DNA of 64,000 nt, from NCBI RefSeq assembly GCF_022899935.1, contig NZ_JALJCJ010000002.1, positions 992,001 through 1,056,000 on the forward strand. The letters run 5' to 3'. The DNA comes from Shinella curvata (GTDB taxonomy: Bacteria > Pseudomonadota > Alphaproteobacteria > Rhizobiales > Rhizobiaceae). The notes under the pieces were generated by a model. The model searched no databases and had not been told where the DNA came from. It saw only the letters and a list, made by a program, of their open reading frames with translations. Below are positions 7,305 through 15,448 of this stretch, piece after piece. How positions within the stretch are numbered: the stretch's first letter is position 1; the number at the start of each line of letters is the position of its first letter. The translations under genes were made by a program, and so were the position numbers.

Positions 7305-8184
7305 CGAAGGTCACCTCGCAGCTTTCCTCGCACCCGCCCCCAACGTCGAGTTCAAGGCCATGGAAAAGGTCGATCTGGTAGACACGCGCGTCGTCTTCAG
7401 CCGGCTCGAAGTTGCCTTCGGCGGCAAGCCGGCGAATATCGGCAACGGTCAGGCGGTCGCGGAAGAACCGTTTTGGCTCGTTGCGCGGATTGGCGCCTGC
7501 CATCGGATAGGTAGCCTCCATGCGCTCGAAGAAATCGTAAGCGTCTGGGGTCTCCGCCATGATGGTCAGGTGCTTGCGCAGCGACTTTTTCCAGCACGTG
7601 CGGCAATTGCCCTGGTAGCCCTTGAGCTTGAGCCTGAATGATTGCCGATCCCAAGCGCCGTTCACATCGGCCTTGCGGTGCGGCCACGGGGCAACCATAG
7701 GGTAAACGATACGCTTGGCGCGTGCGCTCGGGTTCATTCGATCCCCTTCATCAGACCGAATGCCAATCGCCGTGTCATAGCTCCCGGCCGACCATCCAAG
7801 AGTGCGGACATAGGCGGTAATTGCCCGCTCTTTGAGTTCGCGGGTGCAGTGGATGAAGCCGGGACCAGGAATGCCGTGCTTCGCGATCATTGCCTCGAAG
7901 ACCGACCCATCCCGGCAGGCAGTATCGAAGTTGACGACGCGGGCCGTCACACCCTTCCCGTGGCGCGGATCCGTGACGGCTTCCACCCAGATAACATTCC
8001 ATCCCCAGGCACTGTCGCATTGCTGAACGAAGGATAGCGTCTCTTCGTTTTCCAAGCCGGTGTTGGCGAAGACGGTGACGATCTCGTCGTACTGGTTGCT
8101 CCAACGCTCATGGATGAGTTTGGTCATCAGCGCCGAGGTCTCGCCGCCGGAAAAGCTGATGAGAAGGCGTCGTGGCTCCATCAC
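7291..8184 (-). CDS. PP-loop ATPase, PAPS-reductase/DndC-like
   Basis: 297 residues. The N-terminal PP-loop SFSGGETSALM (about 10-20) marks an adenylate-forming N-type ATP pyrophosphatase fold. HCTRELKERA and GNCRTCWKKSLRKH supply conserved Cys and basic residues as in phage PAPS-reductase-like proteins. Relatives activate sulfate or phosphorothioate DNA, but the phage versions are of unproven function. Its neighbours, a DUF3850 protein and a DNA methyltransferase, suggest nucleotide or DNA modification. Overlaps the upstream gene by 4 bp. Confidence 0.75.
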   Translation of the reverse strand: MMEPRRLLISFSGGETSALMTKLIHERWSNQYDEIVTVFANTGLENEETLSFVQQCDSAWGWNVIWVEAVTDPRHGKGVTARVVNFDTACRDGSVFEAMIAKHGIPGPGFIHCTRELKERAITAYVRTLGWSAGSYDTAIGIRSDEGDRMNPSARAKRIVYPMVAPWPHRKADVNGAWDRQSFRLKLKGYQGNCRTCWKKSLRKHLTIMAETPDAYDFFERMEATYPMAGANPRNEPKRFFRDRLTVADIRRLAAEGNFEPAEDDARVYQIDLFHGLELDVGGGCEESCEVTFDDAA

Positions 8185-8843
8185 TCGACCCCCTTCGTGC
8201 CACTGGCGGAGCCATCGGCTGAGCCTTTACGGGTGGAGAGGGCGGAAATCAGCGTCTTGATGTCCCGGTCCCGCTGTGAAACATCCTTCGTCGGCACACG
8301 GTTTACCTGCTGGAGCAAGCGACACATGGCTTGCCCGACCTCTTCGCCCTCTTCGGATTGGATGAGCGAAGAGCGGGGAGGGTGGGCTCGTGAAGAGGCG
8401 TCTCCGAAAACGAGCGGGCGCTGAAAATCATCGCGATCCTGAGACGGCATGACCGTAGCCGACTGACGCACCTTCAATTTTGCCAGTTCATGCTCAGAAA
8501 TCCACGCCACCGGCTCGCTCGCTACCGCCGGGACATCGACAAGGGCGGAGCGCCACACGCTTGCTTCCTCGTCGCTTGTCAAGGTTGTCCGAGCGTATTC
8601 GATGAAGCCGTGAAAGGCTTTTGGCCTGTAGCGGTAAAGTTCGTGAGCAGTCAGCGCGGACAGAACGTCCTCTATGGCCTTCTCTCGGATATTCTCAGCC
8701 CGAAGGACCAGAACCGGAATTTCTCCATTCGGTCCACGAGATGCGATGCGAGCGGCTGCTATCATGGCCTCTTCGAGGGTCGGTATCCTCTCGATGCGCA
8801 CGCCCTCGACCATCTCGTCGGTTACTCGCTCAGTCTTCTGCAT
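8181..8843 (-). CDS. Hypothetical phage protein
   Basis: 220 residues from ATG 8843, chosen because GGAGGCGGCA immediately precedes it. No recognised domain. A middle segment (EPVAWISEHELAKLK) resembles short motifs common in phage proteins of unknown role, and the C-terminal third is polar and basic. Member of the tightly packed leftward operon. Confidence 0.65.
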   Translation of the reverse strand: MQKTERVTDEMVEGVRIERIPTLEEAMIAAARIASRGPNGEIPVLVLRAENIREKAIEDVLSALTAHELYRYRPKAFHGFIEYARTTLTSDEEASVWRSALVDVPAVASEPVAWISEHELAKLKVRQSATVMPSQDRDDFQRPLVFGDASSRAHPPRSSLIQSEEGEEVGQAMCRLLQQVNRVPTKDVSQRDRDIKTLISALSTRKGSADGSASGTKGVE

Positions 8844-9321
8844 TGCCGCCTCCAATAAGGGCGCGGGCGCGGGAGGCCAGTACCGCCTCGTCGATCAGCG
8901 CGCGTTGGGTTGACCAGTCGAGCGAAGCCGTATCGCCGGCACCACCGCACATTTTGAAGCGCTCTTCGAATTCGAGGATTTCTTCCAGACGGTCTTCGGA
9001 GAGCGGCTTGATCTCGTGATCGCCGGCCAGCACCTTCTCCAGCGCCGCGATCCTCGCGTCCTTCTTCGCCATCTCCCGCTTCATCGCCTCTGCCTGGCGG
9101 GCGAGATCGAGGACTGTGTCGGCGTCGTAGATCGCACGATATTCAAAGCGAGGTTCGCGCTTGAACATATCGGTCGCCTCTTCCTGTCCGCAAAGCCTCC
9201 AAGGCGTGCCAGACACGGTTGCGTCACGATATTCGTAGCGAGGGCGGCTCTGGTATCCGCACGGCGTCACGCCTTCCATCGCCTTAGCTATGCTGTCTAC
9301 GGGGGAGGAGGGGGAGGTCAT
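8830..9321 (-). CDS. Hypothetical phage protein with coiled coil
   Basis: 163 residues. Residues about 75-105 (LARQAEAMKREMAKKDARI...) form a short predicted coiled coil, a pattern frequent in rhizobial phage early genes. The N-terminal region has several Tyr/Arg-rich repeats (RYEYRDA, RFEYRAI). Function unknown. It overlaps the downstream gene start by 14 bp. Confidence 0.65.
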   Translation of the reverse strand: MTSPSSPVDSIAKAMEGVTPCGYQSRPRYEYRDATVSGTPWRLCGQEEATDMFKREPRFEYRAIYDADTVLDLARQAEAMKREMAKKDARIAALEKVLAGDHEIKPLSEDRLEEILEFEERFKMCGGAGDTASLDWSTQRALIDEAVLASRARALIGGGNAED

Positions 9322-9545
9322 GCTTCACCTGCCTTCCGCATTAGGAATTTCTCCGGGCCAAATGAGTTGACCGCTTCCGCGAGGATCATCGCGCGCTTCT
9401 GCGAATATCCGTCAGACCCGCAATCCACGATGAAGCCATCCGCGAGGACGACGCAGAACACAGTTGCGCCGCCGCAATCCGAATGGATTTGTCGATGAGC
9501 GACGAGAGCAAGAGGACTGCGCAAGGTTTCGATGTCGGTCATCAC
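9318..9545 (-). CDS. Hypothetical small phage protein
   Basis: 75 residues, likely from the second or first of two tandem Met codons. Compact alpha/beta appearance (ATVFCVVLADGFIVDCGSDG, then KRAMILAEAVNSFGP). Similar short proteins occur in rhizobial prophage early operons. Function unknown. Overlaps both neighbours by 4 bp. Confidence 0.65.
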   Translation of the reverse strand: MMTDIETLRSPLALVAHRQIHSDCGGATVFCVVLADGFIVDCGSDGYSQKRAMILAEAVNSFGPEKFLMRKAGEA

Positions 9546-9865
9546 GAGATTATCCCGCCGCGCTGGTGGAGCATCATGGCGAAGTTTGCCACGTCGATCG
9601 GGTCACCCTTTTCGATATGCTCGCGAAGAAGCTGCGACAGGAACTCCTTTGAGCATTCGTCTTCGCGATCCCATCCGCCGCGCCCCTCAAGGCGCTTCTG
9701 AGCGAGTTTCACCTTCATCGCCATAGCGAATTGATCGACAGCGTAGTTGTCGCGATACTCACTGGTGTTGTGGAACCACAATCCAGAACGGTGCTGCGGG
9801 AGTGGGATTTCACACTTTCCGTAGGGTTCGCCACAGCAAGGATTGGCTTTGCAACGCTCGGTCAT
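9542..9865 (-). CDS. Conserved hypothetical phage protein
   Basis: 107 residues. The N-terminus has Cys residues at 5, 10, 11 and 18 (CKANPCCGEPYGKC), a possible metal site. The C-terminal half has a conserved-looking helical segment: FAMAMKVKLAQKR, RGGWDREDECS, and LREHIEKGDPIDVANFAMMLHQRG. I recall similar segments in many phages of diverse hosts, with no known function. Confidence 0.7.
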   Translation of the reverse strand: MTERCKANPCCGEPYGKCEIPLPQHRSGLWFHNTSEYRDNYAVDQFAMAMKVKLAQKRLEGRGGWDREDECSKEFLSQLLREHIEKGDPIDVANFAMMLHQRGGIIS

Positions 9866-10351
9866 CTACACGCCCTCCGTAGTGGTAAGAGCGGTGCGGG
9901 CACGGATGACATCGCCAACGAAGAAGTAGACGCGATCAGAACCGGCGCCGTCTACAGCTACCCAGGCCGTGTTCCCGTCGTCAAAGCGGTCGAAGTTGAG
10001 ACTGCTCTTGGCAAACGCAAAAGGCATCAGGGCCTCCCGAAGCATAGCCACCTCGTCTTTGAGCGCTGTCATCGTCTCTTTCAGAGTGCCTGCGTCGCCA
10101 TAGGCGTCCGCATAGCCAGCATAGTAGCCTTTGCGGTAATCCTCGTTGTCTGGCAGCAGGCGGTCGTTTTCCATGGCAGGCAAACGCCGTGCAATCTCTC
10201 TGGACACCTCGCCGCCAAAAGCGGAAAGCAAACCGGAGTTACCGTCGATTGTGTCTAACGTCATGCGAGCGCCGTCTTTCATCAAGGAAACCGCTCGTTC
10301 CACATGATCTGCGATAGGCGTTTCCGCCGGAATGGGGGAGAGATCACTCAT
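9866..10351 (-). CDS. Hypothetical phage protein
   Basis: 161 residues from ATG 10351 (begins MSDLSPIPAETP), which overlaps the upstream stop by 8 bp. A Tyr/Gly-rich segment (YRKGYYAGYADAYGDAG) is followed by a helical stretch and an acidic, aromatic C-terminus. No recognised domain. Confidence 0.65.
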   Translation of the reverse strand: MSDLSPIPAETPIADHVERAVSLMKDGARMTLDTIDGNSGLLSAFGGEVSREIARRLPAMENDRLLPDNEDYRKGYYAGYADAYGDAGTLKETMTALKDEVAMLREALMPFAFAKSSLNFDRFDDGNTAWVAVDGAGSDRVYFFVGDVIRARTALTTTEGV

Positions 10352-10742
10352 CGTCGCGCCCTCCGGGGGCCAGCGCCTTCTCGACCGCGTCGAACACTGC
10401 TTGAAGGTCAGAGACGTTCGTGAGGCCGGAAGGCTTGAAAACGCGTTCCATAGTGGCATCGCCAATGGTATAGACTTTGGGCCTGCTACGGGCCGCGATC
10501 ATGCTGTCGGCCTCCGCGTATTTGACGCGGGCGCGGTAATCGACGATTGCCTCAATCGTTGGATTCTCGTTCCCTATCAGTCGGAGCGTTTCGATCACGG
10601 CATTCCACGGCACATCCGCGTGGATGGCTGCATAGTCACGCAAGCTCATGCCATCCTGCTCGAAGTTTCCACCTTGCGAATGTTCTGCGCCAGCGCGTGC
10701 AAATGCCGGCCCGCCATCTTCAATCTTCTTGCTGTCGGTCAT
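10344..10742 (-). CDS. Hypothetical phage protein
   Basis: 132 residues from ATG 10742. The segment GGPAFARAGAEHSQGGNFEQDGMSLRDYAAIHA is spread over residues 9-41; similar GGPAFP...GMSLRDYFAA segments occur in many phage proteins of unknown function. The C-terminus is helical. Overlaps both neighbours by 4-8 bp. Confidence 0.7.
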   Translation of the reverse strand: MTDSKKIEDGGPAFARAGAEHSQGGNFEQDGMSLRDYAAIHADVPWNAVIETLRLIGNENPTIEAIVDYRARVKYAEADSMIAARSRPKVYTIGDATMERVFKPSGLTNVSDLQAVFDAVEKALAPGGRDDE

Positions 10743-11167
10743 GCCAAATCCCTCGAAGGCAGACGGCCGGCAACAGCCAGGCCCTGCATGATACGGTTGG
10801 TGCAGTAGGTGATAGCCTCGGGCTCGTCGTAGTCGTTCCAAAGCCCGAACAGAGTGTTCGCCAGCGCGTGGGGTTCGATGCCCTTGCTCTCCCAGTAGGC
10901 TCGCTCGTTCATCGCGTGCTGGGCGGTGTGTTCTTCCGGGCAGAGGGGCAGGGCGAACCTATCCGGCGCCTTGGTCTGCTTGCCCCGGCCGAAATGACCG
11001 TGGAAGATATTGGCGTAGGAGAGGTGCGCGGCCTGAACGCCAATCCGGCCCGTGACGACGCAAGGCAGCTCGTGGAGGAACGCGAGATAGTCGCTGCGCT
11101 TCTTCGGCCGGCGCTTGGGCGGCTCGGGGTCGGTGCGGAATGCCGCGGTGTTGATGCGCATAGCCAT
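10739..11167 (-). CDS. DUF968/HNH-like phage nuclease-type protein
   Basis: 142 residues from ATG 11167. The layout is a basic N-terminus (PPKRRPKKRSDYLAFLHELPC), then CVVTGRIGVQAAHLSY, then CPEEHTAQHAMNERAYWE. The spaced Cys and His residues resemble the DUF968 or NinB/HNH-like phage recombination proteins. It may act on DNA near the RecT-like gene in the same operon. Assignment is tentative. Confidence 0.6.
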   Translation of the reverse strand: MAMRINTAAFRTDPEPPKRRPKKRSDYLAFLHELPCVVTGRIGVQAAHLSYANIFHGHFGRGKQTKAPDRFALPLCPEEHTAQHAMNERAYWESKGIEPHALANTLFGLWNDYDEPEAITYCTNRIMQGLAVAGRLPSRDLA

Positions 11168-11355
11168 CACATCCACTCCCCGATGCCGGCGAGCATTTCC
11201 TTCTGCGCTTCCGTCCGTTCTGGCCGGTAGCCCATCTCGGCACGAAGCTGGTTGACCTTGATCTGGGCCTCGATCTTCCTCATCAGAGAGGACACCCGCA
11301 TGCCGGGGTGCTTCTTGACCATGGCGGCGAGCATGCGGCGCTGTTCTTCGGTCAT
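11167..11355 (-). CDS. Small hypothetical helical protein
   Basis: 62 residues (begins MTEEQRRMLAAMVKKHPGM). Mostly helical and charged. The start overlaps the upstream stop as ATGA at 11352-11355, supporting translational coupling. Function unknown. Confidence 0.65.
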   Translation of the reverse strand: MTEEQRRMLAAMVKKHPGMRVSSLMRKIEAQIKVNQLRAEMGYRPERTEAQKEMLAGIGEWM

Positions 11356-11564
11356 GGTGCACCGCCGACAGTATCTGTGACAGGGTGCTTCGAAACGACC
11401 GTGACGCCGTATACGGCCATGCCGATCGCGTCGAGGATGGTGGTACCGCTGGTCAGCAGTTCTCCGACGACACGGCCACCGAGCGGCGCAAAGTCGCCGT
11501 TCATCTTCTTGAGCATGTCGAAGAGTTCGTTCTGATCGACTTCGAAGGTGACGCGCATCTTCAT
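11352..11564 (-). CDS. Small hypothetical protein
   Basis: 70 residues (begins MKMRVTFEVDQNELFDML). One amphipathic helix and a beta-rich second half. Four-base overlaps with both neighbours. Function unknown. Confidence 0.65.
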   Translation of the reverse strand: MKMRVTFEVDQNELFDMLKKMNGDFAPLGGRVVGELLTSGTTILDAIGMAVYGVTVVSKHPVTDTVGGAP

Positions 11565-12016
11565 GCCACTCTCCTATCGTTCGCAGCCTCATGGAAGCCG
11601 CGCCGCTCTTCGGGCGTCGGCGGGACGTAGCCGAACTCGCGCGCGAGCAGTTCCGTCGCCGCATTGAAAAAGGCGATCATCTCGGGCTCTTCGCATTCGC
11701 GGGTGTTGATGGCGCGCGGGACACCGACCAGAAAGCCGTTCGCAAGCCGGATCGTGTCGACGAAGTTGACGGCCGGGCGGATATACTGGTCGAGCGCTTC
11801 CTTGCTCGGCGCGCAGCCGGTGGCGTCAATGCAGTCCTGCAAGGTCGCCCAATAGGCTTTGAGCCGATCAAGGTTGCGCCACTGCTTGATTTCGAGCTTC
11901 ACCCGCTGACCGTTCTCGATGCCGTCGAGCGCCTGCAGGTCGTATTGCATTTCCGGCACGAGCGAATTGCCGCGACGGATGAAGGCATAGACGGGCTTTT
12001 CGGTGCGCTTCGCCAT
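11561..12016 (-). CDS. Hypothetical phage protein, possibly DUF1367-like
   Basis: 151 residues. The pattern QRVKLEIKQWRNLDRLKAYW followed by a helical region resembles the phage DUF1367/NinB-neighbour family, but the match is weak. It sits between the RecT-like gene and a DUF968-like gene, a neighbourhood typical of phage recombination functions. Confidence 0.6.
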   Translation of the reverse strand: MAKRTEKPVYAFIRRGNSLVPEMQYDLQALDGIENGQRVKLEIKQWRNLDRLKAYWATLQDCIDATGCAPSKEALDQYIRPAVNFVDTIRLANGFLVGVPRAINTRECEEPEMIAFFNAATELLAREFGYVPPTPEERRGFHEAANDRRVA

Positions 12017-12018
12017 GA

Positions 12019-12984
12019 TCAGCCCCCGTTCAGCGTTTCGAGCTTGGCATAGGCTCTGTCGCGCATCGCGTAGGCGGTATCGATCATGTCGGCGTGGCCG
12101 TTGCTTTCAAGGATGGCCGGCGCGTCGTAGTCGTTCCAGATCTCAGCAGCCGACGCAGAGTCCTTCGCGGTCGCGAGCGAGGTCTCGAGTTCTTCAAGGA
12201 AGCTGCCGAGGTCGAACTCGGATTCGGTCGACTGCTCATCAACCGGCAGTTCGGCCTCGATGGTCTTCGTTGCCGGCGGAGCGGGCGGGACCGGCGGCTT
12301 CGGCGGCGCTGGGCGCTCGGCCGGCGTGATATCGCGCATTTCGTCGGCGTCCGCGATTTCGCGTGCCTCGAACTCGTCGCGTATGCCGCCCAGCACGTCG
12401 CCGAACAGTTCGCGAAGGCAGTAGCCGGCCGCGCGCCACGCGATCATGCGTTCGCGAAACTTGTACCACGGCGCATCGTTGGGCTGGCCATCCTTCCAGA
12501 CCTTCTGGTTGTTCTCCCAAACCTGCTTGCGGATCGTTGGCCGATCGTCCCAAAGGCCAGCGCGTTCAGCCTGCGCTTGGGTGAATTCGACGCGGCTTTC
12601 CTCGCCGGTATCGCTGCGCTTGGCATGGCAGTAGCCGACCATCTGGCCGTCGCGCATTTCGTAGCCGGTTTTCAGGAATGCGACCTTGCCCGACTGGCGG
12701 ACGACGTTGATCAGGCCGTCACCGTATAGTGCGGGCTTGCCATTGATGACGGTGAAGCTGCGAAGGCTTACCATCGGTTTCAGGCCAAGCTCGGCGCCAG
12801 ACATGATGCAGACGGCAACGGCGGCCGCCGCATCGTCGCCGGTCTTCTTACCGATCAGCGCCGCCGGTGCGAGGCCGGAGGCGACGACGGCGCGCGCCAC
12901 GCGCATGGTTTCTTCGAAGGTCTGCGGGACAATGGCGATGACCTGTCCGCCGCCGGCGAGTGCTGGAACGTGAGCGTTCATCAT
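12019..12984 (-). CDS. RecT-like single-strand annealing protein
   Basis: 321 residues. Features of the RecT/Bet-like group are the early segment AAVAVCIMSGAELGLKPMVSLRSFTVINGKPALYG (residues about 53-88, quoted in pieces: GAELGLKP, INGKPALYGD), then FRERMIAWRAAGYCLRELFGDVL, and a Pro-rich then acidic C-terminal tail. It would anneal complementary strands during phage recombination. No dedicated exonuclease is recognisable next to it; the neighbouring coiled-coil protein is the only candidate partner. Confidence 0.75.
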   Translation of the reverse strand: MMNAHVPALAGGGQVIAIVPQTFEETMRVARAVVASGLAPAALIGKKTGDDAAAAVAVCIMSGAELGLKPMVSLRSFTVINGKPALYGDGLINVVRQSGKVAFLKTGYEMRDGQMVGYCHAKRSDTGEESRVEFTQAQAERAGLWDDRPTIRKQVWENNQKVWKDGQPNDAPWYKFRERMIAWRAAGYCLRELFGDVLGGIRDEFEAREIADADEMRDITPAERPAPPKPPVPPAPPATKTIEAELPVDEQSTESEFDLGSFLEELETSLATAKDSASAAEIWNDYDAPAILESNGHADMIDTAYAMRDRAYAKLETLNGG

Positions 12985-13982
12985 GCGGCCCTCTGTGTTT
13001 CGACGCGTTCGACGCCCGGAAGAGACTGGCCAGCCGTGACTGCACGCTTAGCGAGCTGGTCGATGACGGCGAGAATGTCGGGGTGCTTCATCAGCACGAG
13101 CGCTGTGGCGGCCGCCTGATAGTCATTCACCTTCGCGTCGACGAACGTGCGGAGTGATACGCGGGCACCAGTGCGGCCGGCGCTGGCATTCTTCGCCTCG
13201 GCTTCCTTCGCCTTGGCTGCGGCTTCCTGCTCAAGCTGACGGGCGCGGTCGACAGCGGCCTGACGCTCGGCTTGGGACTGCTGATCGGCTTCGGCGGCCT
13301 TCCGGGCAGCTTCCTCGGCCTCTCGGCGCAACCGTTCCTCTTCGCGCCGCGCGGCTTCCTGCCGTTCGCGCTCGATGCGCTGCTGCTCAAGGAGAAATGG
13401 GTCGAGATGGCGCTTGAGCTGCTTTGACAGGTCCGCGGGATCTTCCTTGAGGTAGCGGTATTTGTCGTCCACGGCGCGGCTGGCATCCAGGTGCGGCTGC
13501 TTCTCGACTTTGTGAAGGTCGGTCGCCTTCTTCGCGACCGACGCCACCCTCTTCGAAAGGATTGCGATCTGGCTGGCCTGATCTTCCGTCTTCACTTCCT
13601 TTTTCAGAAGTTCGGCGGCAAGTTCCTTTTCGGCCTGATATTCCAGCTTGAGCGCTTCGAAAGGATCGGCCGGCAGGTTGTGCCCCATTGCGGGCGCTGG
13701 CGGCTCATCGTCCCAGCCGCCGCCGTCCATGGCCTTCCTCCATGCTTCATGCGTGACCGGATGCGTGCGGCAGAAGTTCCAGGCATCGGCCGGATCGACC
13801 ATCCTGTCGCCACGCTGCGCCAGCCAGCATCCGTCATCGTCACGCCACAGCGCTACCGGCTCCCACTGGCCGCCCTTGAAGCGCGTACGGTAGTAGCCTT
13901 GTTCGGGCAGGCCTTCGTGCATCGGGCCGACGTTGCCTTCGAGCGCGGCCTGCCACCAAGCCCACGGGTTATCCTGAGACAT
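12981..13982 (-). CDS. Coiled-coil phage protein next to RecT-like gene
   Basis: 333 residues from ATG 13982. Residues about 115-290 are a long Ala/Glu/Arg-rich coiled coil with many EEERLRREAEEAARK-type heptads. The N-terminus is aromatic (NPWAWWQAALEG). It overlaps the RecT-like start by 4 bp. Similar coiled-coil proteins accompany RecT-like genes in other phages, possibly as recombination accessory proteins; this is inference. Confidence 0.65.
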   Translation of the reverse strand: MSQDNPWAWWQAALEGNVGPMHEGLPEQGYYRTRFKGGQWEPVALWRDDDGCWLAQRGDRMVDPADAWNFCRTHPVTHEAWRKAMDGGGWDDEPPAPAMGHNLPADPFEALKLEYQAEKELAAELLKKEVKTEDQASQIAILSKRVASVAKKATDLHKVEKQPHLDASRAVDDKYRYLKEDPADLSKQLKRHLDPFLLEQQRIERERQEAARREEERLRREAEEAARKAAEADQQSQAERQAAVDRARQLEQEAAAKAKEAEAKNASAGRTGARVSLRTFVDAKVNDYQAAATALVLMKHPDILAVIDQLAKRAVTAGQSLPGVERVETQRAA

Positions 13983-13992
13983 GCGTTGCTCC

Positions 13993-14202
13993 TTAGATTG
14001 CGCTCGGCCCGACCGTGAGGCCGGCTCCGATAACGATTGCGAAAACAATGAATGCGAGGAGGATCAGGCAGGCGTTGCCGTGCTTGGCCGCGCCGGTGTT
14101 TGCTTCCTCAAGGATGAGGTAGACCGGCGACTGAACCCTGCAGGATACGCCAGAGGCGATGCATGAACACTCGGCGTGGGTGTGGAGGTCGCAGCGGGTC
14201 AT
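13993..14202 (-). CDS. Small membrane protein
   Basis: 69 residues from ATG 14202. The N-terminal half is Cys-rich (CDLHTHAECSC), and a transmembrane helix (ACLILLAFIVFAIVIGAGL) occupies about residues 44-62. Topology and function are unknown. Coupled to the upstream zinc-ribbon gene by a 4-base overlap. Confidence 0.6.
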   Translation of the reverse strand: MTRCDLHTHAECSCIASGVSCRVQSPVYLILEEANTGAAKHGNACLILLAFIVFAIVIGAGLTVGPSAI

Positions 14203-14615
14203 GCGGCACTCCCGGTCTTGTGCCCATCCCAACCGGCTTCCATTGCATTGAGTGCCTCTTCCGCTTCGTCGCATTCCCAACAAAGACCGGGACCGTTTAC
14301 GCGCTTGCCGCATTTCCGGCAGCTCGACGGCGAGTGGTAGATCGGCCGAACCTTGACCTTGCGGCCAAGCTGCTCCTTGATGGTCGGGACTTTGGGCCAC
14401 TCATCGACGCCAGCCGCTTCGCGCTCGCTGAATGCCTTCTCAGCCCACACGCTTTCCTTGGCGTGCCCTTTGTTCACATCACGGGGGCGCATGCCGCACT
14501 TGTAGCCAGCGGCACAGGACTTATCGCAAAACCGTCCCCAGCCGCGCTTGTGGTCGGCCAGACGAACCGTGATCGGTGCCCCGCATGCGGCACAGTTTTT
14601 CTCGACGGTCGTCAT
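14199..14615 (-). CDS. Double zinc-ribbon phage protein
   Basis: 138 residues with two Cys clusters: CAACGAPI...FCDKSC near residues 8-33, and CRKCGKRVNGPGLCWEC near 99-115. Each pattern suits a zinc ribbon. Probably a DNA- or RNA-binding early protein; partner unknown. Confidence 0.65.
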   Translation of the reverse strand: MTTVEKNCAACGAPITVRLADHKRGWGRFCDKSCAAGYKCGMRPRDVNKGHAKESVWAEKAFSEREAAGVDEWPKVPTIKEQLGRKVKVRPIYHSPSSCRKCGKRVNGPGLCWECDEAEEALNAMEAGWDGHKTGSAA

Positions 14616-14860
14616 TCCGCAGCCTCCAGAGCAGAGGCCGGATGAATGACCTCCCGGTTACGGTGGACGTGGACGCCCGTGTAGGTCTCGACGAGGAAAT
14701 CATCGTCGGACGCGGCAAGGATGGCGTCGGCCATGGACCTCTGATCCGCAGCGTGATCGCGGATCATCTTGATCATCTCCTCGCGGGACTTTCGGCCCCA
14801 ATCAGCCAAGCCGACGTGCTTGGAGCCGGGAAGGCGGATGCTGGTCATACGCTCGGCCAT
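14612..14860 (-). CDS. Small hypothetical protein
   Basis: 82 residues (begins MAERMTSIRLPGSKHVG). Helical middle (REEMIKMIRDHAADQRSMADAI). Similar short proteins are frequent in rhizobial prophages. Function unknown. Confidence 0.6.
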   Translation of the reverse strand: MAERMTSIRLPGSKHVGLADWGRKSREEMIKMIRDHAADQRSMADAILAASDDDFLVETYTGVHVHRNREVIHPASALEAAE

Positions 14861-14864
14861 GGGA

Positions 14865-15215
14865 TCACTCCGCAGCTTCGAGGAAGGGGAAAGGTTCGAC
14901 GGCTGCGCGGGCCGGCATGTCGTCGAAGACGCCCTTCCAGCGGAGCTTTTGCATCTGCTCGGCAGTGAAGCCGACCAACTGGCCGCAGAAGGGAATGGGC
15001 TGGTGCTTGTTGTCGAACAGCGGGCCCTTGCCGCCGACCGATACAGCGCGCTCGCTCATCTCGTGGATGTTGCGGACGTATTCGAGGTAGCGGGCCGAAG
15101 CCTTCGGGGCTTCCTTGCCGATCCGGTGAAGATGGCGGACCTTCGTGATGACAGCGTCCAGATCGCTCAGGTTCATGCGGATCGCGTCTGCGGTGCGGTC
15201 GGCTTCGTGTGCCAT
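14865..15215 (-). CDS. First gene of leftward early operon, hypothetical
   Basis: 116 residues. Helical N-terminus (NLSDLDAVITKVRHLHRIGK), then a Gly/Pro-containing segment ending EPFPFLEAAE. No recognised domain. It is the promoter-proximal gene of the long leftward operon; a repressor-overlapped promoter lies 45-70 bp upstream, and AGGAGCGCCCCAC precedes the start. Confidence 0.65.
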   Translation of the reverse strand: MAHEADRTADAIRMNLSDLDAVITKVRHLHRIGKEAPKASARYLEYVRNIHEMSERAVSVGGKGPLFDNKHQPIPFCGQLVGFTAEQMQKLRWKGVFDDMPARAAVEPFPFLEAAE

Positions 15216-15259
15216 GTGGGGCGCTCCTCATATTCCCGGTGTGTCGGGGTGATGAGAAG

Positions 15260-15314
15260 AAATTACCGAAATGGTAAGTAATGGTCAATAGGGAAATTGC
15301 CGATTTGGTAATTT
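15260..15314 (-). promoter_or_regulatory. Leftward early promoter with two repressor operators
   Basis: On the minus strand TTGACC (15288-15283) and TAATTT (15265-15260) are separated by exactly 17 bp, a good sigma-70 promoter. Operator copies with arms close to AAATTACC/GGTAATTT and a 5-bp spacer lie at about 15259-15279 (overlapping the -10) and at 15294-15314 (just upstream of the -35). The same operator type flanks the repressor gene, so one repressor probably shuts this promoter in the lysogen. Confidence 0.8.
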
Positions 15315-15350
15315 TCTTGCCGCCGCCACCAAACCTGCTAGAATCACCAC

Positions 15351-15424
15351 ACGAAAAACCCGGCAGGACGAACCGGCCGGGCGAAGGGAGTGGGAACGAA
15401 AAAGCCCGCCGGTGAGGGCGGGCT
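15351..15424 (-). terminator. Two tandem terminators after the BstA-like gene
   Basis: Read leftward, AGCCCGCC/GGCGGGCT (15417-15424 with 15403-15410) is followed by TTTTTCG, and a second stem CCCGGC/GCCGGG (15376-15381 with 15359-15364) is followed by TTTTTCG. Both have the form of rho-independent terminators. They insulate the BstA-like gene from the early promoter region downstream. Confidence 0.8.
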
Positions 15425-15448
15425 CGATGATGTTTCTCCGGGCGAAGC

